A stretch of 64,000 nt of DNA, taken from NCBI GenBank assembly GCA_963785585.1, contig CAWAVW010000004.1, forward strand, positions 1,302,001-1,366,000. The letters run 5' to 3'. This DNA comes from Palsa-295 sp963785585. Its GTDB lineage: Bacteria > Acidobacteriota > Terriglobia > Acidiferrales > UBA7541. This document shows, piece by piece, positions 8,334-15,991 of this stretch; the stretch's first letter is position 1; each line of letters starts with the position of its first letter. Position numbers and translations under genes: made by a program. The notes beneath the pieces were generated by a model. That model ran no database searches. It saw only the letters and a program-made list of their open reading frames with translations, and had not been told where the DNA came from.

Positions 8334-8548
8334 GCAGGGACGCGCGCCGCGCAGACGTGGGCGTCTCCGCTACGAAAGGCAGCGATTGTCGCTCGGGGGA
8401 AAGTCGTGCCGTGTGCTGCGGAAGGCTGCCCGCTCGACGCAAACCGTCGTGCGGCCGCTACACAGCCAAACCCAGGCGGCGCTGGTTTCGGTTTTTGATT
8501 CTGTGGCGGCCGAACTCGTTCCGACTTTTGGCAGGTTGCCTTGCGCCG
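8334..8548. repeat. Hairpin repeats A and F (second copy of the 4.9-kb block)
   Basis: Family A with one mismatch (GTGGGCGTCTCCGCTACG) at about 8347-8380, then CTGCCCGCTCGACGCAAACC, GTGCGGCCGCTACACAGCC and TCTGTGGCGGCCGAACTCGT to about 8540. It is the same order as 4926-5100. Confidence 0.75.
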
Positions 8549-9307
8549 CTACTCCCAGCGGAAAACTTTGGCGGAGAGCGCGATGCAGACGGCGAACGTG
8601 AGTGCCAGCACGGCGATGTCGCCGAAGTGCGCGGACCACGGGTCGCCCTTCCAGATTCCGGCGAGCAGCGAGACGGCGTACGTGGTGGGCAGCACGCGCG
8701 CCACCGACTGCAGCGCGGGCGGCATGATCGACACCGGAACGAACAGTCCGGAGATGCCGAGCATCGGATACAAAATCGCCGCGCCGATGGGCTGCGCGAA
8801 GCGCGCCGTGGGGACGATGCTGGCGATCAGAAATCCGATCGACAGCACGCTGAGCGTCGAGATCAGCAGCGCGAGCAAAAACGAAAATACCGGAATGTGT
8901 GCGCCGGCGGGGAAGTAGCGCTTGCCCGCGAGCACCATCAGCACCAGAGTGATCGCCGAAAGCGCCAGCTTTACGATTACGTGCGCGCTCAGAATCGTCT
9001 GCGGACGAAGCGGCGTGGCCCGTAAACGTTTCAGGATGCCGCCTTCGCGGTAGATCGAAATGATCGTCACCAGCGACAGCACCGCGCTCACGACGATCAA
9101 CAAAGCCACAATCACCGGCAGGCTCGCGGTGACGAACTGGTTCGCCGCCGCGGCTCCCGCGGGCGACAGCGAGCGCTTGCCCATCATTCGCCCGACCACC
9201 AGAAACACGATCACCGGCAGAAAAATATTGCCGAACGCGCCCATGGGTTCGCGCAGAAATACTTTCGTTTCGATCCAGGTTAGTTTCCACAGTCCACGCA
9301 GCATCAT
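8549..9307 (-). CDS. ABC-2 type transporter permease
   Basis: A 252-residue integral membrane permease with six predicted helices and the ABC-2 pattern. It has an N-terminal KTFLREPMGAF-like region, a cytosolic YREGGILKRLRATPLRPQTI loop after the second helix, and the GISGLFVPVSIMPPALQSV segment before the last helices. Start is at ATG 9307 (or 9304). The cognate ATPase lies directly upstream on the same strand (9433-10350), so the pair forms a two-gene exporter operon, probably for a drug or lipid. A 125-bp gap with paired hairpins separates the two. Confidence 0.9.
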   Translation of the reverse strand: MMLRGLWKLTWIETKVFLREPMGAFGNIFLPVIVFLVVGRMMGKRSLSPAGAAAANQFVTASLPVIVALLIVVSAVLSLVTIISIYREGGILKRLRATPLRPQTILSAHVIVKLALSAITLVLMVLAGKRYFPAGAHIPVFSFLLALLISTLSVLSIGFLIASIVPTARFAQPIGAAILYPMLGISGLFVPVSIMPPALQSVARVLPTTYAVSLLAGIWKGDPWSAHFGDIAVLALTFAVCIALSAKVFRWE

Positions 9308-9432
9308 GTTTTCTCGCGTTCCGCTTCAGGGGCTGAAGCCCCTATGTCGGGCGTCCTTTGTGGCGGAGCTAAAGCTCCGCCCTTTCGAAACTCTTGCGGC
9401 GGAGCGAAAGCTCCGCCGCTGCAACATCGCTG
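9308..9432. repeat. Family-G hairpins inside the ABC operon
   Basis: GGGGCTGAAGCCCC at about 9329-9342, GGCGGAGCTAAAGCTCCGCC at about 9362-9381, and GGCGGAGCGAAAGCTCCGCC at about 9399-9418: three successive short hairpins between ATPase and permease. They could form mRNA stem-loops affecting the ATPase:permease ratio (inference). Confidence 0.75.
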
Positions 9433-10350
9433 CTAATCGCGAATCGAATGCCCGGTGATCTTGATGAACACATCCTCGAGATTCGGCAGCACGGCGCGAA
9501 AATCGGTTACGCGGATGCGATTCTCCGACAGGCACTGAATCACTTCGGTCACCAGGTCGTCTCCGGTGCCGCGAATCGTGTAACGCTTTTCCGCGCATTC
9601 GACCGACGCCACATTCGGAATCGCGCGAAAGCGCTCTTCGGCGGCGGCGTCTTCCGTTGCGACAATGACGGTGCGTTCGGGACAATGCCGGGCGATCAGC
9701 CGCTCGGGCGTATCGACGTCGATCACCCGTCCGCGTTCGATGATGGCCACGCGATCGCACAGCCGCTCGGCTTCCTCCATCAGATGCGTCGTGAGAAACA
9801 CGGTCTTGCCGCGCTCGCGAATTCCGCGCACGAGTTCCCAGATGGCGCGGCGCGATTGCGGGTCGAGGCCGGTGGTCAGCTCGTCGAGAAACACAACTTC
9901 GGGATCGTTCACCAGCGCGAGGGCGATGAACAGCCGCTGCTTCTGTCCGCCGGAAAGCGTCATGAACCAGGCGTTGCGCTTTTCGGCGAGGCCGAGCTGC
10001 TCGAGCAAACGCTCGCCGTCGCTCGCCGGTTTGCGGTACAGCGATGCCCACAGGTCCACCGCTTCCCACACTTTGATGCGCTTCTGCAGTTGCGCCTGTT
10101 GCAGTTGCACGCCGATCCGTTCCTGGAGTTTGTAAACCTGGCGGACGGGATCGAGTCCCAGCACGGAAATCGAGCCGCGGTCGGGTTTGCGGATGCCTTC
10201 GATGCATTCCATGGTGGTGGTTTTTCCGGCGCCGTTCGGGCCGATCAGGCCGAAAATTTCGCCGGCGCGCACCTCGAAGGAAACTTCATCGACGGCCACG
10301 AGGCGGCCGTAGGTCTTGCGGATGCCGGAAACCTGGATGACGGGAGGCAT
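9433..10350 (-). CDS. ABC transporter ATP-binding protein (exporter)
   Basis: A 305-residue ATPase. Walker A is GPNGAGKTTT near residue 37, the Q-loop region is GVQLQQAQL, the signature is LSGGQKQRL, Walker B is VVFLDELTTGLDP, and the H-loop is TTHLMEEAE. The ~80-residue C-terminal extension (TVIVATEDAAAEERF onward, LEDVFIKITGHSI at the end) is typical of ABC-2 exporter ATPases of the DrrA/CcmA type. It is first gene of an operon with the permease at 8549-9307. Confidence 0.93.
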   Translation of the reverse strand: MPPVIQVSGIRKTYGRLVAVDEVSFEVRAGEIFGLIGPNGAGKTTTMECIEGIRKPDRGSISVLGLDPVRQVYKLQERIGVQLQQAQLQKRIKVWEAVDLWASLYRKPASDGERLLEQLGLAEKRNAWFMTLSGGQKQRLFIALALVNDPEVVFLDELTTGLDPQSRRAIWELVRGIRERGKTVFLTTHLMEEAERLCDRVAIIERGRVIDVDTPERLIARHCPERTVIVATEDAAAEERFRAIPNVASVECAEKRYTIRGTGDDLVTEVIQCLSENRIRVTDFRAVLPNLEDVFIKITGHSIRD

Positions 10351-10569
10351 GGTGAGCTGCGTACTGATGAATACGCGGAGCGCCGAGAAAGATTACATCA
10401 CAAGGGAACGGTTTGCGTACGTTAGACATTCTCGTCTGCGAGTTCGTCAGGTTCTTAGCCTGGCCGGTCAGACACGAGTGTCTAACAAACTGTCAGGCTC
10501 AGAGCCTAACGTACGGTGGCTTGGCGCGATTCACTTTGTCGTGGAGTGCGGCGGCACGGCCGCGACGCA
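10351..10569. repeat. Family D/E hairpins near 10412-10520
   Basis: TACGTTAGACATTCTCGTCT, GTCAGGTTCTTAGCCTGGCC, GTCAGACACGAGTGTCTAAC and CTGTCAGGCTCAGAGCCTAA succeed each other at 10418-10510. These are diverged members of the GTTAGACA...TGTCTGAC (D) and GTCAGGC...GCCTAAC (E) hairpin families that dominate 33.7-34.4 and 56-62 kb. Confidence 0.72.
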
Positions 10570-10977
10570 CTACGCGCGAATCAATCCTACGCCGAGGACG
10601 ATCACGCTCACGCCGAGCGAGGCGACTCCGGCGTACAGCAGCCAAATCCATCCGTTCGGATGGTCCGGCGTGAACGACACCGAAAGAAAAAATCCCATCG
10701 AAATCAAAACCGCGGCGAGAGGCACTCCGATGCGCACCAGCCACGTAAGCTCCGGCCCGAGCGCGGCGTGCTCGACCATCATTTGGCAGACCAGCGAGAG
10801 GATGACCAGCACTCCGGCATGGGCGTGGCCGGCGCGGAAAAAACTGGTTTGCAGCGGAGTCGGCTTCATCTGCGGCATCTGGCCGCTGAAGAGTTGCAGC
10901 AAAAAATAGCCGCCGTATTGAATCGTGGGAATGATAATCAGTAAAATGCCGGACATCAGTCGCGTATCGCGGTTCAC
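10570..10977 (-). CDS. Four-helix integral membrane hypothetical protein
   Basis: A 135-residue protein. GTG 10977 is preferred because GGGGAGG lies 5-6 nt upstream; the frame extends to 11007 without better support. It has four hydrophobic segments (SGILLIIIPTIQYGGYFLLQ; HAHAGVLVILSLVCQMMV; LVRIGVPLAAVLISMGFFLS; IWLLYAGVASLGVSVIVLGV). A conserved-looking GHAHAGV motif between helices 1 and 2 could bind metal or haem, but I do not recognise the family. Confidence 0.72.
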   Translation of the reverse strand: MNRDTRLMSGILLIIIPTIQYGGYFLLQLFSGQMPQMKPTPLQTSFFRAGHAHAGVLVILSLVCQMMVEHAALGPELTWLVRIGVPLAAVLISMGFFLSVSFTPDHPNGWIWLLYAGVASLGVSVIVLGVGLIRA

Positions 10978-11399
10978 GAGTGCCTCCCCGGTGGCGGGAC
11001 GACGCACGTCGCACGGAAACGCGCGCCCCGCGGCGAGAGTTTACATCACGCACGGAATTTGCGCGGCGACGAACTCTTTGCGGGTCGCGGCTTCAGCCGC
11101 GACACTACCGCCGCTCAAACCAAAGCGGCTTTAGCCGCTGAAGTTCCGTTCGTCGCCTTTCGCTCGCTCACGTCATCACTGCCCTGAAGGACTTCAGTGG
11201 CTAAAGCCACTTGCTGCTTCGATCGAGAATGTCGCGGCTAAAGCCGCGACCCGCAAAGCTCCCCCATCGCAGAGCCGTCGGCGAGAATCGCTAGCAAAGC
11301 GCAAAGCGGAAGGCGCAAAGCGGAAGGCGGAAGGCGCAAAGCGGAAAGCGGTTGCGGTTGCAGGATCGCCGGCGCGATTCGCTGCGTGGTGCAGTGACG
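10978..11399. repeat. Family-G hairpin cluster and a GCAAAGCGGAAGG micro-repeat
   Basis: Family G: TTTGCGGGTCGCGGCTTCAG with GCGGCTTCAGCCGC at about 11083-11103, GCGGCTTTAGCCGC at about 11127-11140, GTGGCTAAAGCCAC at about 11199-11212, and GTCGCGGCTAAAGCCGCGAC plus CCGCAAAG at about 11231-11258. The outer two are inverted relative to each other. At 11298-11352 GCAAAGCGGAAGG-like units repeat about five times. No gene seen. Confidence 0.75.
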
Positions 11400-12230
11400 C
11401 TAGTATTTTCCGTGGAAGACGGCGTGGTCGATGTCCGGCCAGAATTCTTTCAGCACGTTGAACAGGCCGTCGAGGCCGACGTTGGTTCCCCAGCGCTGGT
11501 AGGTTTTCACGAAGGGATTCGACTGGTTGTGATAGTAGGCGTTCGAAATGCCGGCCGCCGCGCCCGCGCCGACAATTTCGGAAATGTTCAGAGTCTCGTT
11601 GCCGGCGTCGGTGCGGGTGATGATCAAGCGGCTCACCGCGTATCCGGTGCGCTTGAAAAATCCGCCCGAGCCGAGCGTGTAGTAGCGCGGGTCTTCGCGG
11701 ACGACGCTGGGCACGACCGCTTCGGTCATGTAGTTCTCGATGCCGTCGTCGGCGAAAATGTGCCAGTAGTAACGGCCGTAGCCGACGCCGCCCTTGCCGA
11801 AATCCGGCTGCGAATTTTGCGCGAGCGCAATGCCCGATTGCGTGGCGACCAGCAAAAAGTTGGAGTAGTCGAACGTGTCCTGCGTCGCCAGCCAGAATTT
11901 ATCTTTGATTTTCAGCGGCGGCAGTTGCGTATTGGCGCTCACCGCGCGGTAGTTGGGAATGACGCCGAGGATGCGCTTGGGCTGCTTGCCGATGTTGGCG
12001 TTGGGATCGTTCGGATCGGGTGACTTGGTTTGCGGTTTCGGCGCGTCCGGCAGCGAGGACTGCGCGGTTGCGGTAGACGTGGTCGTCGATGGCGCGGGCG
12101 TTGTGGCGGGCGCTGCAGGCGAAGGCGCCGGCGCGGGCTGCTGCTGCGCGTGGGCCGTTGCCGCCAGCGCGACCGCTAGCAGCGCTGCCACTCCGATCGA
12201 CCGCATGCGTTTCGCATCGTTCCACTTCAT
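11400..12230 (-). CDS. Secreted acidobacterial hypothetical protein
   Basis: A 276-residue protein. Residues 1-28 form a signal peptide (SIGVAALLAVALAATAHAQ, cleavage after AHA). Residues 30-85 are Pro/Ala/Thr-rich, a probable disordered linker; the rest is a folded domain with KRILGVIPNYRAVS, an LPPLKIKDKFWLATQDTFDY segment, VVREDPRYY and GGFFKRTGYAVSRLIITRTD. I know this last arrangement only as a conserved secreted family in Acidobacteriota with no assigned role; envelope location is inferred. Monocistronic. Confidence 0.75.
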   Translation of the reverse strand: MKWNDAKRMRSIGVAALLAVALAATAHAQQQPAPAPSPAAPATTPAPSTTTSTATAQSSLPDAPKPQTKSPDPNDPNANIGKQPKRILGVIPNYRAVSANTQLPPLKIKDKFWLATQDTFDYSNFLLVATQSGIALAQNSQPDFGKGGVGYGRYYWHIFADDGIENYMTEAVVPSVVREDPRYYTLGSGGFFKRTGYAVSRLIITRTDAGNETLNISEIVGAGAAAGISNAYYHNQSNPFVKTYQRWGTNVGLDGLFNVLKEFWPDIDHAVFHGKY

Positions 12231-12443
12231 CCGCGTCGCCCTCCGGCTGTGTATAAGGATGCGTCTCGACGAAATACCGCTGCTTGCGCGAACATCTTCG
12301 CTGCCATTAGTTTAGCACTTCGGCTGGTGCGGCCGCGCCGCGCAAGGTCTGGTCCCGTGCAGGCGGGTCGATGGCGTTCGTAGCGGACACGACCGCGCTG
12401 CCGGTTGCACGCGCGCGCCGGGCCGGATCGGTCGGCGGCGAAA

Positions 12444-12686
12444 TTACTGAGGCTCGACGAGCGTTGCGGCGGAATTGTCGATCAGCCATTCAGCGCGCTT
12501 GCCGGCTTCGGAGATGGCGGTTTTTTCAGTGGCGTAAACAATGCTGCGGTCCCGCGGAGTCCACGCCTGGCTGCGGTCGGTTCCGTTGATGCGGTACAGC
12601 GGGCGCCACGCTTCGTTGGGTGGGTCGTTGATCTGCCGGGCCGACGCGGTGACGTTGAAACCTTTGTATTCGAATGTGTGGTCCAC
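12444..12686 (-). CDS. Small conserved-looking hypothetical protein
   Basis: An 80-residue protein from GTG 12686: YKGFNVTASARQINDPPNEA, then WRPLYRINGTD, then ATEKTAISEAGKRAEWLIDN. The pattern is a short beta-rich N-terminus followed by one amphipathic helix, as in small cytosolic proteins found widely in bacteria. There is no Shine-Dalgarno at the chosen start, which lowers confidence. Function is unknown. Confidence 0.5.
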   Translation of the reverse strand: MDHTFEYKGFNVTASARQINDPPNEAWRPLYRINGTDRSQAWTPRDRSIVYATEKTAISEAGKRAEWLIDNSAATLVEPQ

Positions 12687-13695
12687 GGGTTGATTTTAGC
12701 ATCTTGCAGACATGGTGCGGCACGCGCCCGCCGATTGTTGCAGGCAGCGTCCCCTGTACGTGGATACGCGGAAAGCGAACGGCACGCTCGTCCGCTGGCG
12801 CGGACTCGCGCGCCATTCGAAGCGGTTGCATGGTCGCTGCCTTTGGTAGCGTAGACGCCCACGTCTGCGCGTTTTGGTTTTCGTTTTGGTGTTGGTGTCG
12901 GTTTTGTTTTCGCGTTGCCTGGGTTGACGAATGGCACGCTCGTCCGCTGGCGCGGACTCGCGCGCGCAGACGTGGGCGTCTACGCTACGAAAGGCTGCGA
13001 GTTTCGCGGGGCCCGAAACGGCGGCGCTCAGATTCTTTTGTAGCGGCGGGCTTCACGCCCGCCAGCCCTTGACGTTGCTTTTTCGTGCGGTGCGACGCAG
13101 CGACGCAAATATAAAACCGAAGGCTGGCGGGCGTGAAGCCCGCCGCTACAAATGCAAAATGCACACGTTTTCGCTTCGTGGGCGCGTCCGGGCATGCGGC
13201 AAGCGCGTGACGGGATGCAAAAGCGGCGCGGCATTCGAAGTGTTTACAAGGCCGATGCTGTTGGCAACGTGCACACAGGCGTCTTTGCGACTTTCGTTTT
13301 GTGGCGGCGCGGGAAATGGCTAAACCTGCACTCCATTGAGAATGGAGTGCACACAGACGCGAGCGTCTGTGCCACGTCTGTGCCACGTCTGTGCCACGAG
13401 TGCCGGTCCGCGGCGCGCCATTCGAAGGGTTTGCACGGTCGCTGCCGTTGGTAGCGTAGACGCCCACGTCTGCGCGTTTTGTTGTTGGTGTTGGTTTTGT
13501 TTTGGCGTTGCATGCGTTGACGAACGGCACGCTCGTCCGCTGGCGCGGACTCGCGCGCGCAGACGTGGGCGTCTACGCTACGAAAGGCTGCGAGTTTCGT
13601 TTCGCCGAACGCCCAGGCGAACGCGTCGTGGCCACAACGCTATCGCGTCGAACACTCAACGGAAGTCAAAAGACGCTCGCCGCGCGAGCGTCTGG
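12687..13695. repeat. 1-kb repeat block: two A-pairs, a B-pair and a ~190-bp direct repeat
   Basis: Reverse A at about 12845-12872 with forward A at about 12962-12994, and reverse A at about 13450-13476 with forward A at about 13556-13588. The stretch 12810-13005 is repeated at 13417-13604, both copies including GCGCGCCATTCGAAG, CTCGTCCGCTGGCGCGGACT and AAGGCTGCGAGTTTCG. Between them, a family-B inverted pair (reverse at about 13036-13066, forward at about 13121-13152) and a short CGTCTGTGCCACGTCTGTGC tandem at about 13370-13395. Open frames run through but show no gene character. Confidence 0.8.
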
Positions 13696-14880
13696 TCAGC
13701 GAGGAGTCGCCTGCGCGGGCGGCTCGGCGTCGATCCAATACGTGGTGCGGGCTTTCACGATCGCGTCCGGGCGATTGCGCAGAAACAGTTGCAGGGTATG
13801 AATCCCCGGGGTGGGCGATTCGGGCCGGAAGCTCAACACATAATAATCCGGCACGTCGTTCGAGATCGTGATCAGGTGCTGCGCGAGCGACTTCGCGTTG
13901 GTGAACGGAAAATATTCGCCGCCGGTCATTTGCGCCACCGCTTCGGGCACGTTGCGTTTCATGCCGTCTTTCGCGGCGATGAACGCCATGCGCGCCAGGC
14001 GAATCGGCGGCAGCAGGTCGCTCGCGCAATCGAGCGCCTGCACGCGGCGATTTCCGTGCGCGTCGGGATCGGCCGAAGGATCGTGGCTCATGCATCCGCC
14101 CGGAGGATAAGGTTCGTCGCCGTAGGGAGTTCCGCCGGGCCGCGGAATTTTCGACGCTTCGTGCTTGATCGCGGCGCGCGTGGTGGAGAATCCGAAACTG
14201 TAAATCGTGGTGTTGGTGTCGTTCACTTCGCGGATGGCGTGTTCGAGCGTGGTCTGGCTGCCGCCGTCGGCCGTCTCGCTGAAAAGCAAAATCGCGCGGC
14301 GATACGCGGGAGGCGCTTCACGCAGCAGATCAACGCCAAACGCGAGCGCATCGAGAATCGCGCCGCCCGGATCGCCTTCGGGCAGGTTGGCGATGGTCTG
14401 CGCGGCGGAATCGATGTCGCCGCTGAAGTGCTGTTCGAGGCGCGGTTTGCTGTCGAAGCTGACGACCGCGACGCGATGCGGCACATCGCCGATTACCGCG
14501 CCCAGAATTGCGCCGAGGTTGCTGTAGTCGCGCAGGTGCCATTCGCCCTCGCCGCCGGTTTCGACGATCACCACAACGGCCAGCGGCTGCGCGTCGCGGT
14601 CGGGTTCAAGCTGCAATTTTTGCGGCACGCCGTTGTCGGTCAGGTAGAAATCGTCAGCGTTCAGCGAGAAAACCGTTTCGCCGTCTCTTGTTTTGACCAG
14701 CGCCGGGACGAGCACCACGTTCGAAGTTGTGCGGATCGGCGTTTGCGTCTGTGGCGGCGCGGCGGGCGTGGGCGGAGGTGGCGGCGCGGGTGCGCTTTGC
14801 GCGTGTGCTGTGTGCGCGAGCAGGCACACGCACGCGACCAGCATCGCGCAGAGGAACATCGATTGGAAGATTCGCCCCAT
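13696..14880 (-). CDS. VWFA-related secreted protein (acidobacterial type)
   Basis: A 394-residue protein from ATG 14880 (SD-like CGGAG just upstream). Signal peptide at residues 1-28 (FLCAMLVACVCLLAHTAHAQ), a Pro-rich linker, then the acidobacterial VWFA pattern: TTSNVVLVPALVKTRDGETV, FYLTDNGVPQKLQLE, the VWA core from LAVVVIVETGG to SFGFSTTRA, and a C-terminal PDYYVLSFRPE domain. The first MIDAS motif is degenerate (ETGGE where DxSxS is expected), so metal-dependent ligand binding is doubtful. Probably periplasmic or surface. Divergent from the DUF305-LVIVD operon. Confidence 0.85.
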   Translation of the reverse strand: MGRIFQSMFLCAMLVACVCLLAHTAHAQSAPAPPPPPTPAAPPQTQTPIRTTSNVVLVPALVKTRDGETVFSLNADDFYLTDNGVPQKLQLEPDRDAQPLAVVVIVETGGEGEWHLRDYSNLGAILGAVIGDVPHRVAVVSFDSKPRLEQHFSGDIDSAAQTIANLPEGDPGGAILDALAFGVDLLREAPPAYRRAILLFSETADGGSQTTLEHAIREVNDTNTTIYSFGFSTTRAAIKHEASKIPRPGGTPYGDEPYPPGGCMSHDPSADPDAHGNRRVQALDCASDLLPPIRLARMAFIAAKDGMKRNVPEAVAQMTGGEYFPFTNAKSLAQHLITISNDVPDYYVLSFRPESPTPGIHTLQLFLRNRPDAIVKARTTYWIDAEPPAQATPR

Positions 14881-15262
14881 CTCCGAAGTGTAATGGGATT
14901 CGTCCGTGCGCACAGCGGTTGTCTTCGTACGTTTGGCGCTCCGCGCCGGATCGTTCGTCACGCGATTCGCCGAACGGTTTTCCATTCAGCCAGACCCGCA
15001 TCCAAAACGATCAGACAGACGCAGCTAACCAACCGTCCGACAAAGCGTCGAACGTACGACGGCGAGGCCCGACGTGCGCTGGACTCCGAGCCGTGGGCGG
15101 CGGGTAAGCGTTGCCACGGTGTGCGGATTGGTTTATGCTCGCCGTTCGGCATTTGGGCCTGGGTTTTTCCTGTTTCCTCCGAGCATCGGATTGTTACTGA
15201 CTCCGCACACACAGACGAACGAAGGCACAGGGCGCAAGGCGCGGCTGGAGACGACTAGCCGG
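14881..15262. other. Divergent intergenic region with a degenerate D element
   Basis: Reverse, decayed family-D sequence (CAGACAGACG, then GCTAACCAACCGTCCGACAA, then CGAACGTACGACGG) at about 15012-15062. The rest has no recognisable feature. Promoters of the VWFA gene (left) and the DUF305 operon (right) must lie here. Confidence 0.55.
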
Positions 15263-15991
15263 ATGCCGCGCGCGAATGCGCTCGCGGTGGCGGCGCTCGT
15301 CTGCGGCGCGTTCCTGGCGTACGGCGCGGCCGCTGTACCTGTCGCCGCCCATCCGCAGGCGCAGCAAAGCGACGCCGCGGCACCGGTGGTGGTGCAGCCG
15401 GGCGCGCCGGGAAAGCCGAGCAAGACGCTACCCGCGAACACGAAAGCCACGCTGCCGCCGATCGCGCCGGCCGACGTGGCGTTCATGCAGGGCATGATCA
15501 TGCACCACTCGCAAGCCGTGGAAATGACGGCGCTGATCGACTCGCACACCGAAAACACGGAACTTCGCTCGCTCGGCGCGCGTATCAGCAGTTCGCAGAC
15601 CGATGAGATCAATTTTATGAAGCGCTGGCTGGCCACGCGCGGCGAACCAACGTCGATGCCCATGGACGACATGCAGGGCATGGCCGGAATGGATCATTCC
15701 GGGCACGATATGGGCGACGCGATGAAGCTGATGCCCGGAATGCTGACGCCCGAACAGATGGCCGCGCTGCGCAAAGCAAAAGGCGCCGAGTTCGATCGTT
15801 TGTTTTTGACCGGAATGATTCAGCACCACAACGGCGCGCTGATCATGGTGAAGGACCTTTTCAACACCGCCGGCGCCGGGCAGGACGCCGACATTTTCAA
15901 TTTCGCCACCGACGCCGACAACACGCAGCGGGCCGAAATCAAAATCATGCAGACCATGCTGAAGAAAGACAACCACGAGGAGAAACAATGA
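15263..15991 (+). CDS. DUF305 domain secreted protein
   Basis: A 242-residue exported protein; the signal peptide covers residues 1-29 (ALVCGAFLAYGAAAVPVAAH). Both DUF305 half-motifs are visible: FMQGMIMHHSQAVEMTAL and FLTGMIQHHNGALIMVKDLF, each with the paired His that likely bind metal (copper in some relatives). A Met/His-rich DDMQGMAGMDHSGHDMGDAM segment between them strengthens a metal-binding role. The stop overlaps the next start (ATGA, 15988-15991), so translation is coupled to the LVIVD protein. ATG 15263 gives an intact signal peptide; upstream frame is repeat-like. Confidence 0.9.
   Translation: MPRANALAVAALVCGAFLAYGAAAVPVAAHPQAQQSDAAAPVVVQPGAPGKPSKTLPANTKATLPPIAPADVAFMQGMIMHHSQAVEMTALIDSHTENTELRSLGARISSSQTDEINFMKRWLATRGEPTSMPMDDMQGMAGMDHSGHDMGDAMKLMPGMLTPEQMAALRKAKGAEFDRLFLTGMIQHHNGALIMVKDLFNTAGAGQDADIFNFATDADNTQRAEIKIMQTMLKKDNHEEKQ

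Noticed and set aside
13336..15258. A 640-codon plus-strand open frame
   Set aside because: Runs through repeats and antisense to the VWFA gene; low-complexity translation.
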